Positions 1 through 7,394 of a stretch of 14,781 bases of DNA are shown piece by piece. The number at the start of each line of letters is the position of its first letter. The first letter of the stretch is position 1. The DNA lies in the NCBI GenBank assembly GCA_007133255.1, contig SLMY01000190.1:1-14781 (forward strand). The letters run 5' to 3'. The position numbers and the translations under genes were made by a program. Source of the DNA: Clostridiales bacterium (GTDB taxonomy: Bacteria; Bacillota; Clostridia; Saccharofermentanales; UBA5734). The notes below the pieces were generated by a model. The model was not told the DNA's origin, did no database searches, and worked only from the letters and a program-made list of their open reading frames with translations.

Positions 1-1
1 G

Positions 2-724
2 GCTCATGCGATTGCCGGTATGGTGATGAACGAGGCTGAGACGGCTGATGATGAAAAAACACTGATCGGCGCGACCATGTTTGGTGTGACCACACCTTGC
101 GTTAATAAAGCAGCCGCTTATCTTGAAGATCTCGGATATGAAGTCCTGGTTTTTCACGCGACCGGAACTGGCGGTCAGTCAATGGAAGCACTGGTTGAAG
201 GCGGCTTTATTAAAGGTGTGCTTGATATCACAACCACAGAGTGGTGTGATGAGCTCGTTGGCGGTGTTTTGAACGCAGGTCCGAATCGCCTTGAAGCTGC
301 TGGAAAGAAAGGTATCCCGCAGATTGTGTCAACAGGAGCCCTTGATATGGTCAATTTCGGGCCGATGGATTCAGTCCCGGAAAAATTTAAAGATAGAAAC
401 CTCTATAAGCATAATCCAACCATAACCTTGATGCGGACAACTGTTGAAGAGAATAAGCAGCTGGGGCGGATTATCGCTGAAAAGCTTAATATGAGCACAG
501 GTCCCTGTACGCTGTTTCTGCCATTAAAAGGCGTCTCTATGATTGATGTTGAGGGTAAACCGTTCTATGGGCCGGAAGAAGACCAGGCATTGTTTGACAG
601 TATCCGGCAGAACTTGAATAACGATGTAGTTGAACTGGTTGAAATGGATACCGACATTAATGACGAAGCTTTCGCGCTGGCGATGGCAAAAAAACTTCAT
701 GAATATTTGAGCCGGCAATCATAA
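2..724 (+). CDS. UPF0261 / Tm-1-like ATP-binding family protein, 5'-truncated by window edge
   Basis: The reading frame is open from base 2, so the gene begins outside the window; about 240 C-terminal residues are present of a family usually near 400. The segment contains family-typical stretches: GATMFGVTTP, then a glycine-rich HATGTGGQSME loop, the DITTTEW motif, and a C-terminal PLKGVSMIDVEG segment followed by FYGPEEDQALF. The tomato virus-resistance protein Tm-1 carries this domain at its N-terminus fused to a TIM barrel; here the TIM barrel is the next gene, 58 bases downstream, so the two products probably act together. The 'ATP-binding' label comes from structural work on Tm-1; the bacterial reaction is not established. 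No signal peptide can be judged because the N-terminus is missing. The family call is confident; the function is unknown. Confidence 0.9.
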   Translation, partial: AHAIAGMVMNEAETADDEKTLIGATMFGVTTPCVNKAAAYLEDLGYEVLVFHATGTGGQSMEALVEGGFIKGVLDITTTEWCDELVGGVLNAGPNRLEAAGKKGIPQIVSTGALDMVNFGPMDSVPEKFKDRNLYKHNPTITLMRTTVEENKQLGRIIAEKLNMSTGPCTLFLPLKGVSMIDVEGKPFYGPEEDQALFDSIRQNLNNDVVELVEMDTDINDEAFALAMAKKLHEYLSRQS

Positions 725-782
725 AGCACATCATAAAGCACTCAATTATCTGACAAGCTAAACACGAAAGGGGATATGTGGC

Positions 783-1604
783 ATGAGAATTGAACGCAGT
801 GAAATTATCAGACGGATGAATGCCCAAATAGAAGCTGGGAAACCTATCATTGGAGCAGGAGCTGGAACAGGTATATCGGCGAAATGCTCGGAACAAGGTG
901 GCGTTGACCTGATTATTATCTATAACTCGGGCCGTTTTCGCATGAATGGCAGAGGTTCGCTTGCCGGGTGTATGCCCTATGGCGACGCGAACGCCATAGT
1001 AGTTGATATGGCAAAGGAAGTCCTGACAATTGTAAAAGACACGCCAGTCATGGCGGGTGTCTGCGGGACGGATCCATACAGGAACATGGAAATATTTTTA
1101 AATGACTTAAAGCATCTTGGGTTTAGTGGTGTTCAGAATTTCCCGACTGTGGGTCTGATTGACGGACAGTTCAGGCAGAATCTCGAAGAAACAAACATGG
1201 GATATGACCTGGAAGTAGAAATGATTCGCACTGCTCATAAACTGGATCTGTTTACAACACCTTATGTGTTTAATGTAGAGGAAGCCAAGACCATGGCTGA
1301 GGCAGGCGCTGATATGATTGTTGCACATATGGGTCTGACAACAAAAGGCTCAATTGGCGCGAAAACAGCAAAAACCCTTGATCAATCAGCCAAGGATATT
1401 CAAGCGATTCATGATGCCGCTAAAAAAATAAATCCTAATATTTTTGTTATCTGCCATGGCGGGCCGGTATCAGAACCAGATGATGCCAAGTTTATTTTAG
1501 AAAACACGGAAGGGGTTGTAGGTTTCTTCGGCGCGACCAGCATTGAAAGATTGCCAACCGAAAGAGCTATCACAGATCAAGTTGTGAAATTTAAGTCTAT
1601 TTGA
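783..1604 (+). CDS. PEP-hydrolase-like TIM-barrel protein (Tm-1 C-terminal domain homologue)
   Basis: The product is a 273-residue single-domain TIM barrel. The start at 783 is set by an AAAGGGGA ribosome binding site at 767-774. Family-typical stretches, in order, are IIGAGAGTGISAK near residue 21, IIYNSGRFRMNGRGSLAG near 45-62, VMAGVCGTDP near 90, GVQNFPTVGLIDG near 115, AHMGLTTKGSIGA near 180, and the C-terminal CHGGPVSEPDDA and GFFGATSIERLP. These match the family annotated as phosphoenolpyruvate-hydrolase-like or TIM-barrel signal-transduction protein, which forms the second half of fused Tm-1 proteins. The name derives from distant similarity to phosphonopyruvate hydrolase and does not prove a substrate. 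It follows the UPF0261 gene directly and probably forms a functional pair with it. The protein looks cytoplasmic, with no signal peptide or membrane segment. Confidence 0.9.
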   Translation: MRIERSEIIRRMNAQIEAGKPIIGAGAGTGISAKCSEQGGVDLIIIYNSGRFRMNGRGSLAGCMPYGDANAIVVDMAKEVLTIVKDTPVMAGVCGTDPYRNMEIFLNDLKHLGFSGVQNFPTVGLIDGQFRQNLEETNMGYDLEVEMIRTAHKLDLFTTPYVFNVEEAKTMAEAGADMIVAHMGLTTKGSIGAKTAKTLDQSAKDIQAIHDAAKKINPNIFVICHGGPVSEPDDAKFILENTEGVVGFFGATSIERLPTERAITDQVVKFKSI

Positions 1605-1702
1605 AAATGAGATCAACAGGACCAGATAATTGATCAAAGTACAATACAGATTGATTGTTTATGAAGCAGCTAGATAGATCATGAAAGAAAGTTAAGGTAA
1701 TA

Positions 1703-2569
1703 ATGATGAAACAAGCGATTGGATTAATAGGTCTTGGAAACATCGGTTCATTTTACGCAGAGCAACTGATAAAGGAACAATACCCGCTCTGTGTACTTGA
1801 TCTTGATCAGGTACAGGTGGAAAAAGCTGTTAAATTGGGAGCTGTTTCAGTTGGCTCACCAGCTGAAATCGCTGAGAAATCTGAAATAATTATTCTCGCC
1901 TTGCCGGGAAGCAAAGCGGTAGAACAGGTTATGGACGGAGACAGTGGTCTTTTACTGAACGCACGTCAGGGCCAGCTGATCATTGATACTGGAACGAGTC
2001 GGCCTGATACTGATATACGATACGAAAAACTCTGTGCGGAGAAAGGTGTTGGTTTTATTGATTCGCCGCTGACCTGGCGCAAGCAGGGCCAGATCTTGAT
2101 GGTGGGCGGGAAAGCCGAATTTTATGATCAGGCTAAAGAGGTTCTTGAATGCCTTAGCTATAAATGCATGCATGTTGGTGAGATTGGTGAAGGCCAGGTC
2201 CTGAAGATGATGAATCAGGCGCTTTTGGCAAATCACCTTGCTGCAAACGCGGAGATTGTTGAAATGGCCAAAAAACACAAGATGGATCCGCGACTGCTGA
2301 AGGATTATCTTGAGTTTGATATTCCAGAATTACTGTATGGAGATGACTTCAGTGGCGGCGGGCATCTGACACTTCACTATAAAGACCTCGGTTATCTGCT
2401 TGAAATTGCCCATGACAGTGGCGCGAACATTCCGATCAGCAGTCTGGTACATGAAATTTTTAAAACCTCAAAACTGTATGGCGATGAATGCCATGCAGAT
2501 GAGCGCTGGCTTCAGATCGGGATTGCTTCATATTGGAGACGCTTGAATGATCCTAAATATGAAAAATAA
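1703..2569 (+). CDS. NAD(P)-dependent beta-hydroxyacid dehydrogenase, 3-hydroxyisobutyrate dehydrogenase family
   Basis: A 288-residue protein of normal length for the beta-hydroxyacid dehydrogenase family. The N-terminal Rossmann motif GLIGLGNIG (residues 7-15) is followed by an acidic residue after beta-2 (VLDLD, 31-35), which favours NAD over NADP. The helical C-terminal half has GEGQVLKMMNQ, giving the conserved catalytic lysine K168 and N171. The substrate loop, usually D-[AS]-P-V-S-G-G, here reads DSPLTWRKQG from D120: the two glycines are replaced by Trp-Arg, so the substrate may differ from 3-hydroxyisobutyrate or tartronate semialdehyde. Two adjacent ATGs (1703 and 1706) follow AAGG at 1694-1697; either could be used, and 1706 has slightly better spacing. 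Fold and chemistry are confident, substrate is not. Confidence 0.9.
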   Translation: MMKQAIGLIGLGNIGSFYAEQLIKEQYPLCVLDLDQVQVEKAVKLGAVSVGSPAEIAEKSEIIILALPGSKAVEQVMDGDSGLLLNARQGQLIIDTGTSRPDTDIRYEKLCAEKGVGFIDSPLTWRKQGQILMVGGKAEFYDQAKEVLECLSYKCMHVGEIGEGQVLKMMNQALLANHLAANAEIVEMAKKHKMDPRLLKDYLEFDIPELLYGDDFSGGGHLTLHYKDLGYLLEIAHDSGANIPISSLVHEIFKTSKLYGDECHADERWLQIGIASYWRRLNDPKYEK

Positions 2570-2620
2570 TACTGGCTGACCATGATTCTGGTTGTTATTC
2601 GACTGGAAAAGGAGGATTTT

Positions 2621-3040
2621 ATGAGTACTGAAAAGAAAAAATTTATTGTAAGCGCTGATGATGTAGAAACTCAGGTTTTCCCCTGGGGACGACTGAACTG
2701 GCTTTCGGAACCTAGAGTAACCGGAACCGAAAAAATGGCGACAGGTTTGGTTTCGCTGGAAGTTGGAAAAGGTCATGATTCACACAATCACGATGATTGC
2801 GAAGAAATACTATATATCATTTCGGGTACAGGCGAGCAAACCATTGAACTGGAAGAAGAAACCATTAAACAGACGGTTAAACCCGGTGACCTGATTTATG
2901 TGCCGGCAGATGCTGTGCACTCTACGATCAATACAGGAAAAGAGAAGCTTATTTTCATTGCTGTATATGAAAAATCAGGTCCAGAAGCTTTTTTGCGCAG
3001 TCTGCCGGATTGTACGGTTCAGCCTCCTAAAAACGGCTGA
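2621..3040 (+). CDS. Small single-domain cupin protein
   Basis: A 139-residue one-domain cupin. An in-frame ATG exists upstream at 2582, but the GGAGG ribosome binding site at 2611-2615 places the start at 2621. Cupin motif 1 is visible as HNH (H55, H57) with E61 and G69; motif 2 is PGDLIYVPADAVHSTIN with H100 and N104. The 3-His/1-Glu metal site is thus complete. Such cupins in sugar-catabolism clusters act as isomerases, lyases or dioxygenases, or as non-catalytic sugar-binding proteins; the sequence does not tell which. It lies between the beta-hydroxyacid dehydrogenase (51-base gap) and the first xylose-isomerase-like protein (64-base gap) on the same strand. It probably works on the same metabolite, inside the cytoplasm. 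Confidence 0.85.
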   Translation: MSTEKKKFIVSADDVETQVFPWGRLNWLSEPRVTGTEKMATGLVSLEVGKGHDSHNHDDCEEILYIISGTGEQTIELEEETIKQTVKPGDLIYVPADAVHSTINTGKEKLIFIAVYEKSGPEAFLRSLPDCTVQPPKNG

Positions 3041-3104
3041 TAATCATTGGAATTTTGTTACAGGTATGGACATCCAGAAATGCCTGTCCAGAAGGGAGTA
3101 GTAA

Positions 3105-3905
3105 ATGCTAGGTTTAGCTTGTTCAACATTATCATGCGATGGATTTGGAGATAATGATTTTGTCAGAACTTTTGAGATCATGCCAAAAGTTGGCTTCCGA
3201 TATGTAGAGTTCAATTGCTGGCATCCTTCAACCATAACACCGCATAAAATGATTGACCTCAAACGACGTTGTGATGAAACAGGGTTAAAGCCAATTGCTG
3301 TTTATGGAAACGGATTTGGTGGTGCCAATCACCAGGAAATAACCAGAGATGTGGGTTATAAAATCAGGATGATTGAGGCTGCTAGAGAACTGGGATGCCG
3401 AAGAATTGTCGCGACAGGTGCGGCCAGGGGTGAGGCTGGAGGGCTTGACGCGATTATTAAAACCCTAAAAGAGATTGTCCCGGCCGCTGAGCAATACGAC
3501 ACGTTGATTTGTCTCGAAAACCACGCAGATAATAATCTTGAAAATATCGATGACTATAAGCGGATTTTTGATGCTGTCAGTTCTGACAAAGTAGGCATCT
3601 GCATAGATACAGGCCATTTTGACGCTGCAGGTGTTGATCTGAATGACCTGATAGACAGTTTGGGCAATTATGTAAACCATTTGCATCTTAAAGAGAATAA
3701 AGGGTTCGGCACAAAGGAATTCACAAAGTTTGGTGAAGGAACAACAGATAACATTAATGTCATTAAGCGGATGACTGAACTTGGGTTTAAGGGCTATATG
3801 TCCATTGAACTATCACCTGAAGTTGAGTCTCAAAAGGGTGTGCCGTTTGAAGCGGACGACTTAATGATTCCTAAGAAAATGTTTGAACCTTATGAAATTC
3901 CATAA
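3105..3905 (+). CDS. Sugar phosphate isomerase/epimerase (xylose-isomerase-like TIM barrel)
   Basis: A 266-residue TIM barrel of the AP-endonuclease-2/xylose-isomerase-like superfamily. The metal site can be read as E138 (CLENHAD), D168 with H171 (CIDTGHFD), H194 (HLHLKEN) and E235 (MSIELSPE). These proteins isomerise or epimerise keto sugars and sugar acids, or cleave 3-keto-glycosides, as DgpC does in C-deglycosylation. An AGAAGGGA ribosome binding site shortly upstream supports the start at 3105. It follows the cupin by 64 bases; a 225-base leader then separates it from the GH2 gene. The window holds a second, distantly related member at 10110, so two isomerase-type steps, or one two-subunit step, are likely. 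The specific substrate cannot be deduced. Confidence 0.88.
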   Translation: MLGLACSTLSCDGFGDNDFVRTFEIMPKVGFRYVEFNCWHPSTITPHKMIDLKRRCDETGLKPIAVYGNGFGGANHQEITRDVGYKIRMIEAARELGCRRIVATGAARGEAGGLDAIIKTLKEIVPAAEQYDTLICLENHADNNLENIDDYKRIFDAVSSDKVGICIDTGHFDAAGVDLNDLIDSLGNYVNHLHLKENKGFGTKEFTKFGEGTTDNINVIKRMTELGFKGYMSIELSPEVESQKGVPFEADDLMIPKKMFEPYEIP

Positions 3906-4130
3906 AAGCATAAGAAAGCTAAAAAGCTATCTGGTTGATGAAAGTCAATTGTTTAGCAAAAAATATTACACTGAAAGGAGCTGAAAGTCTCAAAATACAG
4001 TTGACCCGTTATATTTAGCATTGAAGCTGCAATCAACATCACATTGAACAATGCATTAAACAATAACAGTGTAATGAAAAACAAAAAATATTGAAAGAAA
4101 AGATTGCATCAACACGTTGAGGAGGAACCA
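3906..4130 (+). promoter_or_regulatory. 225-base A-rich leader before the GH2 gene
   Basis: This gap has no plausible gene. It is A/T-rich and ends in the strong ribosome binding site GAGGAGGAACC before the ATG at 4131. A TTGACC hexamer lies at 4001-4006 but has no convincing -10 at normal spacing. A second SD-like AAAGGAG at 3974-3980 has no start codon with a usable frame. A perfect 9-base inverted repeat (ATTACACTG at 3965-3973, CAGTGTAAT at 4067-4075) brackets the middle; it is too short and too widely spaced to call a site. The length suggests an independent promoter or a regulated leader, but I cannot point to one. Confidence 0.3.
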
Positions 4131-6371
4131 ATGATTAATAACACTAAAACAAAAGAAACGCTAAACCTGGGTGGTGTATGGAAATACCAGCTTGACCCTG
4201 ATGATAAGGGGATGGAACTAGGCTATAACAAGCCTGATCAAGATGTATCATCATGGAAAGACATGAAAATTCCCAACAACTGGTATCTGACAGAAGTCGG
4301 AGACTATTTTGGAACAGTCTGGTTTAGTACTCGTTTCCAGGCACCCGATAGCTACAAAGACAAAAAGTTATTTTTACGATTCGGCGCGGTAGACTATTAC
4401 GCTGATGTCTGGCTCAATGGTGAATACCTGGGATTTCATGAAGGCATGTTTAATCCTTTTGAGTTCGATGTTACAGGAAAGATCAAATTAGGTGGCGAAA
4501 ATATTCTGGTGGTCAGGGACGGCGCGCCCAGGGACGGGACTGAATATATCCAGGCTGATTTTTCAGCTACACCTCTTTCAGATCCGTATAAAAAGCATCA
4601 GGCTAAAGATATCAGCCAGATTAAAGGCCATATGATTGACGCGATGCACAGAAACGGATCGTTCACAAAATTCCGCGGGGACGGCAATTCCGGGGGCATA
4701 TGGGATGATGTTGAGTTGATCGCGCGTCCTGATGTCTATATTGATTTCATAAAAATCTTTACTCGGATTGGTGTTAAAAAAGACTGGCTGGGAGATAAGC
4801 TTGATAAACAAGACGGCACCGGCCTTGTCGCTGTTGATGTTTCAGTTCAAAACACGACCAGCCAAATTGTAGAAACTGAGCTTAAACTGTCTGCAGTTCC
4901 CCATAATTTTGATGAAGACTCAAAAACTGAGCGTATCAGAAAAGTTGTGCTTCAGCCGGGTAAAAACCAGTTCAAACTGGTTATAACAATACAGGATGCT
5001 AAGTTGTGGTGGACCTGGGATCATGGTGATCCGAATCTATATACCGCGACCGTATCCGTGTGTGATCATCAAGTTGAACAGAATTTTGGTATAAAAGAAG
5101 TTTTCTACGATGAAAAAGCCGGCCAGTGGTACTTGAATTTCAAACACATCTTTATCCGCGGTATGCGCTATATTTCCAGTCTCTGGATGAGTGAAGCCAA
5201 TGAAAAAATGTGGAAAGAAGACCTGGATAAAATGCTGGATATGGACATTAATTCAATCCGTATTGGCAGCCATGTTGAAAAAGACGGGTTCTATACCATG
5301 TGTGACGAACTCGGCCTTCTCGTCTGGCAGGTTTTCCCGCTGCACTATTGTGTCAGCGACAGTGATGACTTCATTGAGCGAGCGAGCGAAATGATCCTGG
5401 ATATGGGTATGATGCTATGCAACCATGCCAGCATGGGTATGTGGTCTGTTTTCAAAGAACCGGAAATTTACTTGTTGCCAGATAAACCAAACAACTACTT
5501 CAGATTGTGCCGTATTCTCAAGGAAACACTCGGAACGATTGATCCGACCAACTGGATCCATCTGGGCGATTACCGTGAAGGTGTGCAAAACCTGATGATC
5601 GGCTCTTGCCAGCCTGGAGACATTGATCTGAAGAAAATCAAAATTCAGCCCAATATTGTTGAATTTGGCGGAGATTCCATTCCTTGCCTTGAAACCTTGA
5701 AAGAGTTGATTCCGGAAGACAAGCTCTGGCCGCCTCATTGGGACACCTGGGAGTACTGGGGGCTCTTCTATCAGAATACGTTTAACAATGGAAAAGTTGA
5801 AATGGGCGACTCTCTCGAAGAATTCATTAATAATACACAGGCCTATGAGGCACTTGTGGTCAAAGAGCAAATAGAGGCTTTAAGACAAAGAAAATACCAG
5901 CCGGTTTCTTCCATGTATTTGTACTACTGGAGTGATCCGTGTCCGATCATGGGATCAGGTCTCTTTGATTATTATCGGCGTCCATATCAAGTTTATTATT
6001 CAATGAAAGAAGTTTATACCCAGGTGCTGATCAGTCTTGAATGGAACGCTGATCCTTATATTATCGGCAGAGATAAGATCTACGATCGCCTGAATACTTT
6101 TGTCGGTAAAGTGTGGGTCAATAACGATCACTTCTATGAAGTTGAGAACGCGGTAATGTCATGGAAACTGATTCATGAAGAAAGCGGTGATCTGATTTGT
6201 GAGAATTCGATCAAGGCTTCACTGAAAGAAGATTCAGCAGAAATTGTAGATCGGATTATCTGGCCGATTCCTCATGACGCGATAGCAGGTCAATATAAAA
6301 TTGAGATGCTGGTTAAAGACGCAGAGGGCAACACTTTATCGAAAAACGATACAAAAATAATGGTCAGATAA
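4131..6371 (+). CDS. Cytoplasmic glycoside hydrolase family 2 exo-beta-glycosidase (beta-mannosidase-like)
   Basis: A 746-residue GH2 enzyme. An in-frame ATG lies at 4104, but the GAGGAGG site ending at 4126 selects 4131. Order of parts: N-terminal jelly-roll sugar-binding domain (about 15-180, with RFGAVDYYADVWLNGEYLG), immunoglobulin-like domain (about 200-320), TIM barrel (about 330-600, with IRGMRYISS, SIRIGSH and CDELGLLVW), and a C-terminal beta domain. The nucleophile is E511 in NIVEFGGDSIP; this and LWPPHWDTWEYW resemble beta-mannosidase and exo-glucosaminidase-type GH2 enzymes. The acid/base is E443 in NHASMGMWSVFKEPE, where the usual Asn before it is Lys442. No signal peptide is present, so it acts on an imported glycoside. 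The hairpin at 6418 follows the gene. GH2 membership is certain; sugar specificity is unknown and may be unusual because of Lys442. Confidence 0.93.
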   Translation: MINNTKTKETLNLGGVWKYQLDPDDKGMELGYNKPDQDVSSWKDMKIPNNWYLTEVGDYFGTVWFSTRFQAPDSYKDKKLFLRFGAVDYYADVWLNGEYLGFHEGMFNPFEFDVTGKIKLGGENILVVRDGAPRDGTEYIQADFSATPLSDPYKKHQAKDISQIKGHMIDAMHRNGSFTKFRGDGNSGGIWDDVELIARPDVYIDFIKIFTRIGVKKDWLGDKLDKQDGTGLVAVDVSVQNTTSQIVETELKLSAVPHNFDEDSKTERIRKVVLQPGKNQFKLVITIQDAKLWWTWDHGDPNLYTATVSVCDHQVEQNFGIKEVFYDEKAGQWYLNFKHIFIRGMRYISSLWMSEANEKMWKEDLDKMLDMDINSIRIGSHVEKDGFYTMCDELGLLVWQVFPLHYCVSDSDDFIERASEMILDMGMMLCNHASMGMWSVFKEPEIYLLPDKPNNYFRLCRILKETLGTIDPTNWIHLGDYREGVQNLMIGSCQPGDIDLKKIKIQPNIVEFGGDSIPCLETLKELIPEDKLWPPHWDTWEYWGLFYQNTFNNGKVEMGDSLEEFINNTQAYEALVVKEQIEALRQRKYQPVSSMYLYYWSDPCPIMGSGLFDYYRRPYQVYYSMKEVYTQVLISLEWNADPYIIGRDKIYDRLNTFVGKVWVNNDHFYEVENAVMSWKLIHEESGDLICENSIKASLKEDSAEIVDRIIWPIPHDAIAGQYKIEMLVKDAEGNTLSKNDTKIMVR

Positions 6372-6417
6372 GAAGCGTCAAATACTTTGCGCAGCAATGT
6401 AATCAGTTTTAACGATG

Positions 6418-6470
6418 TGCTCTCCCATATACGCTCGGGCTGTTATTTAGTCTGAGCGTATGGGGGAGCA
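6418..6470 (+). repeat. Large imperfect inverted repeat (hairpin) between the GH2 gene and the HMG-CoA lyase gene
   Basis: The left arm 6418-6436 (TGCTCTCCCATATACGCTC) pairs with the right arm 6454-6470 (GAGCGTATGGGGGAGCA). This gives 17 pairs with a two-base bulge and one T-G wobble, around a 17-base loop. The sequence after the right arm is TTCATCAAAA, with no U-tract, so it is not a classical intrinsic terminator in either direction. It could end or process the GH2 transcript, stabilise its 3' end, or lie in the leader of the lyase/reductase pair, whose first start codon is 39 bases downstream. Confidence 0.75.
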
Positions 6471-6508
6471 TTCATCAAAAGATGAGATGCCATATGAGGT
6501 GAGAAATA

Positions 6509-7381
6509 ATGTTAAAGAAATATCCAAAGCAGGTCAAAATCTTTGAGGTGGGGCCACGAGACGGCCTGCAGAATGAAGATAGATTTGTGCCTACAGAGAA
6601 AAAGATTGAACTAATCAACAAGCTGGTTGACGCGGGCTGCGAGTATGTAGAGGTGACGGCTTTTGTCCATCCGAAGTGGGTGCCGCAGATGAAAGACGCA
6701 AAAGAAGTGATAGCGGGGATGGAGAAGCAGGCTGGGGTTATGTATAACGCGCTGATCCCTAATTTCAAAGGACTGGAGCGGGCGATAGAGTCAGGCCTCA
6801 AGGAAGTGGTTACGATCATGAGCTCCAGTGAGAGCCATAACACAAAGAACCTGAATATGACGGTTTCACAGTCTTTGCAGGAAATAGAGAGAATCAACCA
6901 GCATGCCGCGAAAAACAATGTTCGTGTCCGCTCATACATAGGCACAGCCTATGGCTGTCCGATGGAAGGGCATGTACCGGTAGAAAAAACGATACAGATC
7001 GCCCAGGCACTGGAAAGCTTCGGATCGTATGAGATTTCCTTAGGGGATACAACCGGCATGGCAAATCCCAAACAGTCGTATGAGATTGCAGTCGCTGTGA
7101 AAGAAAGCCTGAAACAGGCAAGTCTGGCGGCCCATTTTCATCGTGCAGACGGTATAGAATTCGCGAACATACTGGCTTCGCTGGATGCGGGCATCACCGT
7201 CTTTGACAGTGCCGCCGGAGGATTGGGCGGATGTCCTTATGCTCCTGGTGCTACCGGTAATATTGCGACAGAAACGCTCGTGGCAATGTTTGAAAGAATG
7301 GGCATAGCAACAGGTATAGATCCTGAAAAAATCAAGGCATGTGGTGATTTTGCGAAAAGCCTCGTGCCGATAGCTGAGTAA
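6509..7381 (+). CDS. mvaB: Hydroxymethylglutaryl-CoA lyase (or close DRE-TIM relative)
   Basis: A 290-residue DRE-TIM barrel that would cleave 3-hydroxy-3-methylglutaryl-CoA to acetyl-CoA and acetoacetate. N-terminal EVGPRDGLQNE holds R17 and metal ligand D18; FVHPKWVPQM and SSSESHNTKNLN follow; H209 and H211 are the metal histidines; GLGGCPYAPGATGN carries catalytic C242 and metal ligand N251. All residues that define the activity are present. One oddity: the histidine motif reads HFHRADG where lyases normally have HxHDTxG, so the acidic and hydroxyl residues after the second His are Arg and Ala. The start has a GAGGTGAG site at 6496-6503. Only 13 bases separate it from the HMG-CoA reductase gene, so the two are co-transcribed. 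This mirrors the mevalonate-degrading mvaAB operon of Pseudomonas mevalonii in reverse gene order. Confidence 0.88.
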   Translation: MLKKYPKQVKIFEVGPRDGLQNEDRFVPTEKKIELINKLVDAGCEYVEVTAFVHPKWVPQMKDAKEVIAGMEKQAGVMYNALIPNFKGLERAIESGLKEVVTIMSSSESHNTKNLNMTVSQSLQEIERINQHAAKNNVRVRSYIGTAYGCPMEGHVPVEKTIQIAQALESFGSYEISLGDTTGMANPKQSYEIAVAVKESLKQASLAAHFHRADGIEFANILASLDAGITVFDSAAGGLGGCPYAPGATGNIATETLVAMFERMGIATGIDPEKIKACGDFAKSLVPIAE

Positions 7382-7394
7382 CCGGGAGGACAAG

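Noticed and set aside
1039..1062. Hairpin GACAC..GCC / GGC..GTGTC inside the TIM-barrel gene
   Set aside because: It lies within conserved coding sequence (TPVMAGVCG) and can be explained by codon choice.
3965..4075. 9-base inverted repeat in the GH2 leader as an operator
   Set aside because: The arms are 93 bases apart and short in A/T-rich DNA, so chance is a sufficient explanation.
5415..5870. Long antisense open frames within GH2 and the HMG-CoA reductase
   Set aside because: They lie opposite well-conserved genes, have no ribosome binding site and show no recognisable protein features.
6454..6480. Classical rho-independent terminator after GH2
   Set aside because: The stem is strong, but the sequence after it on either strand lacks a T-run, so it is listed as a hairpin only.
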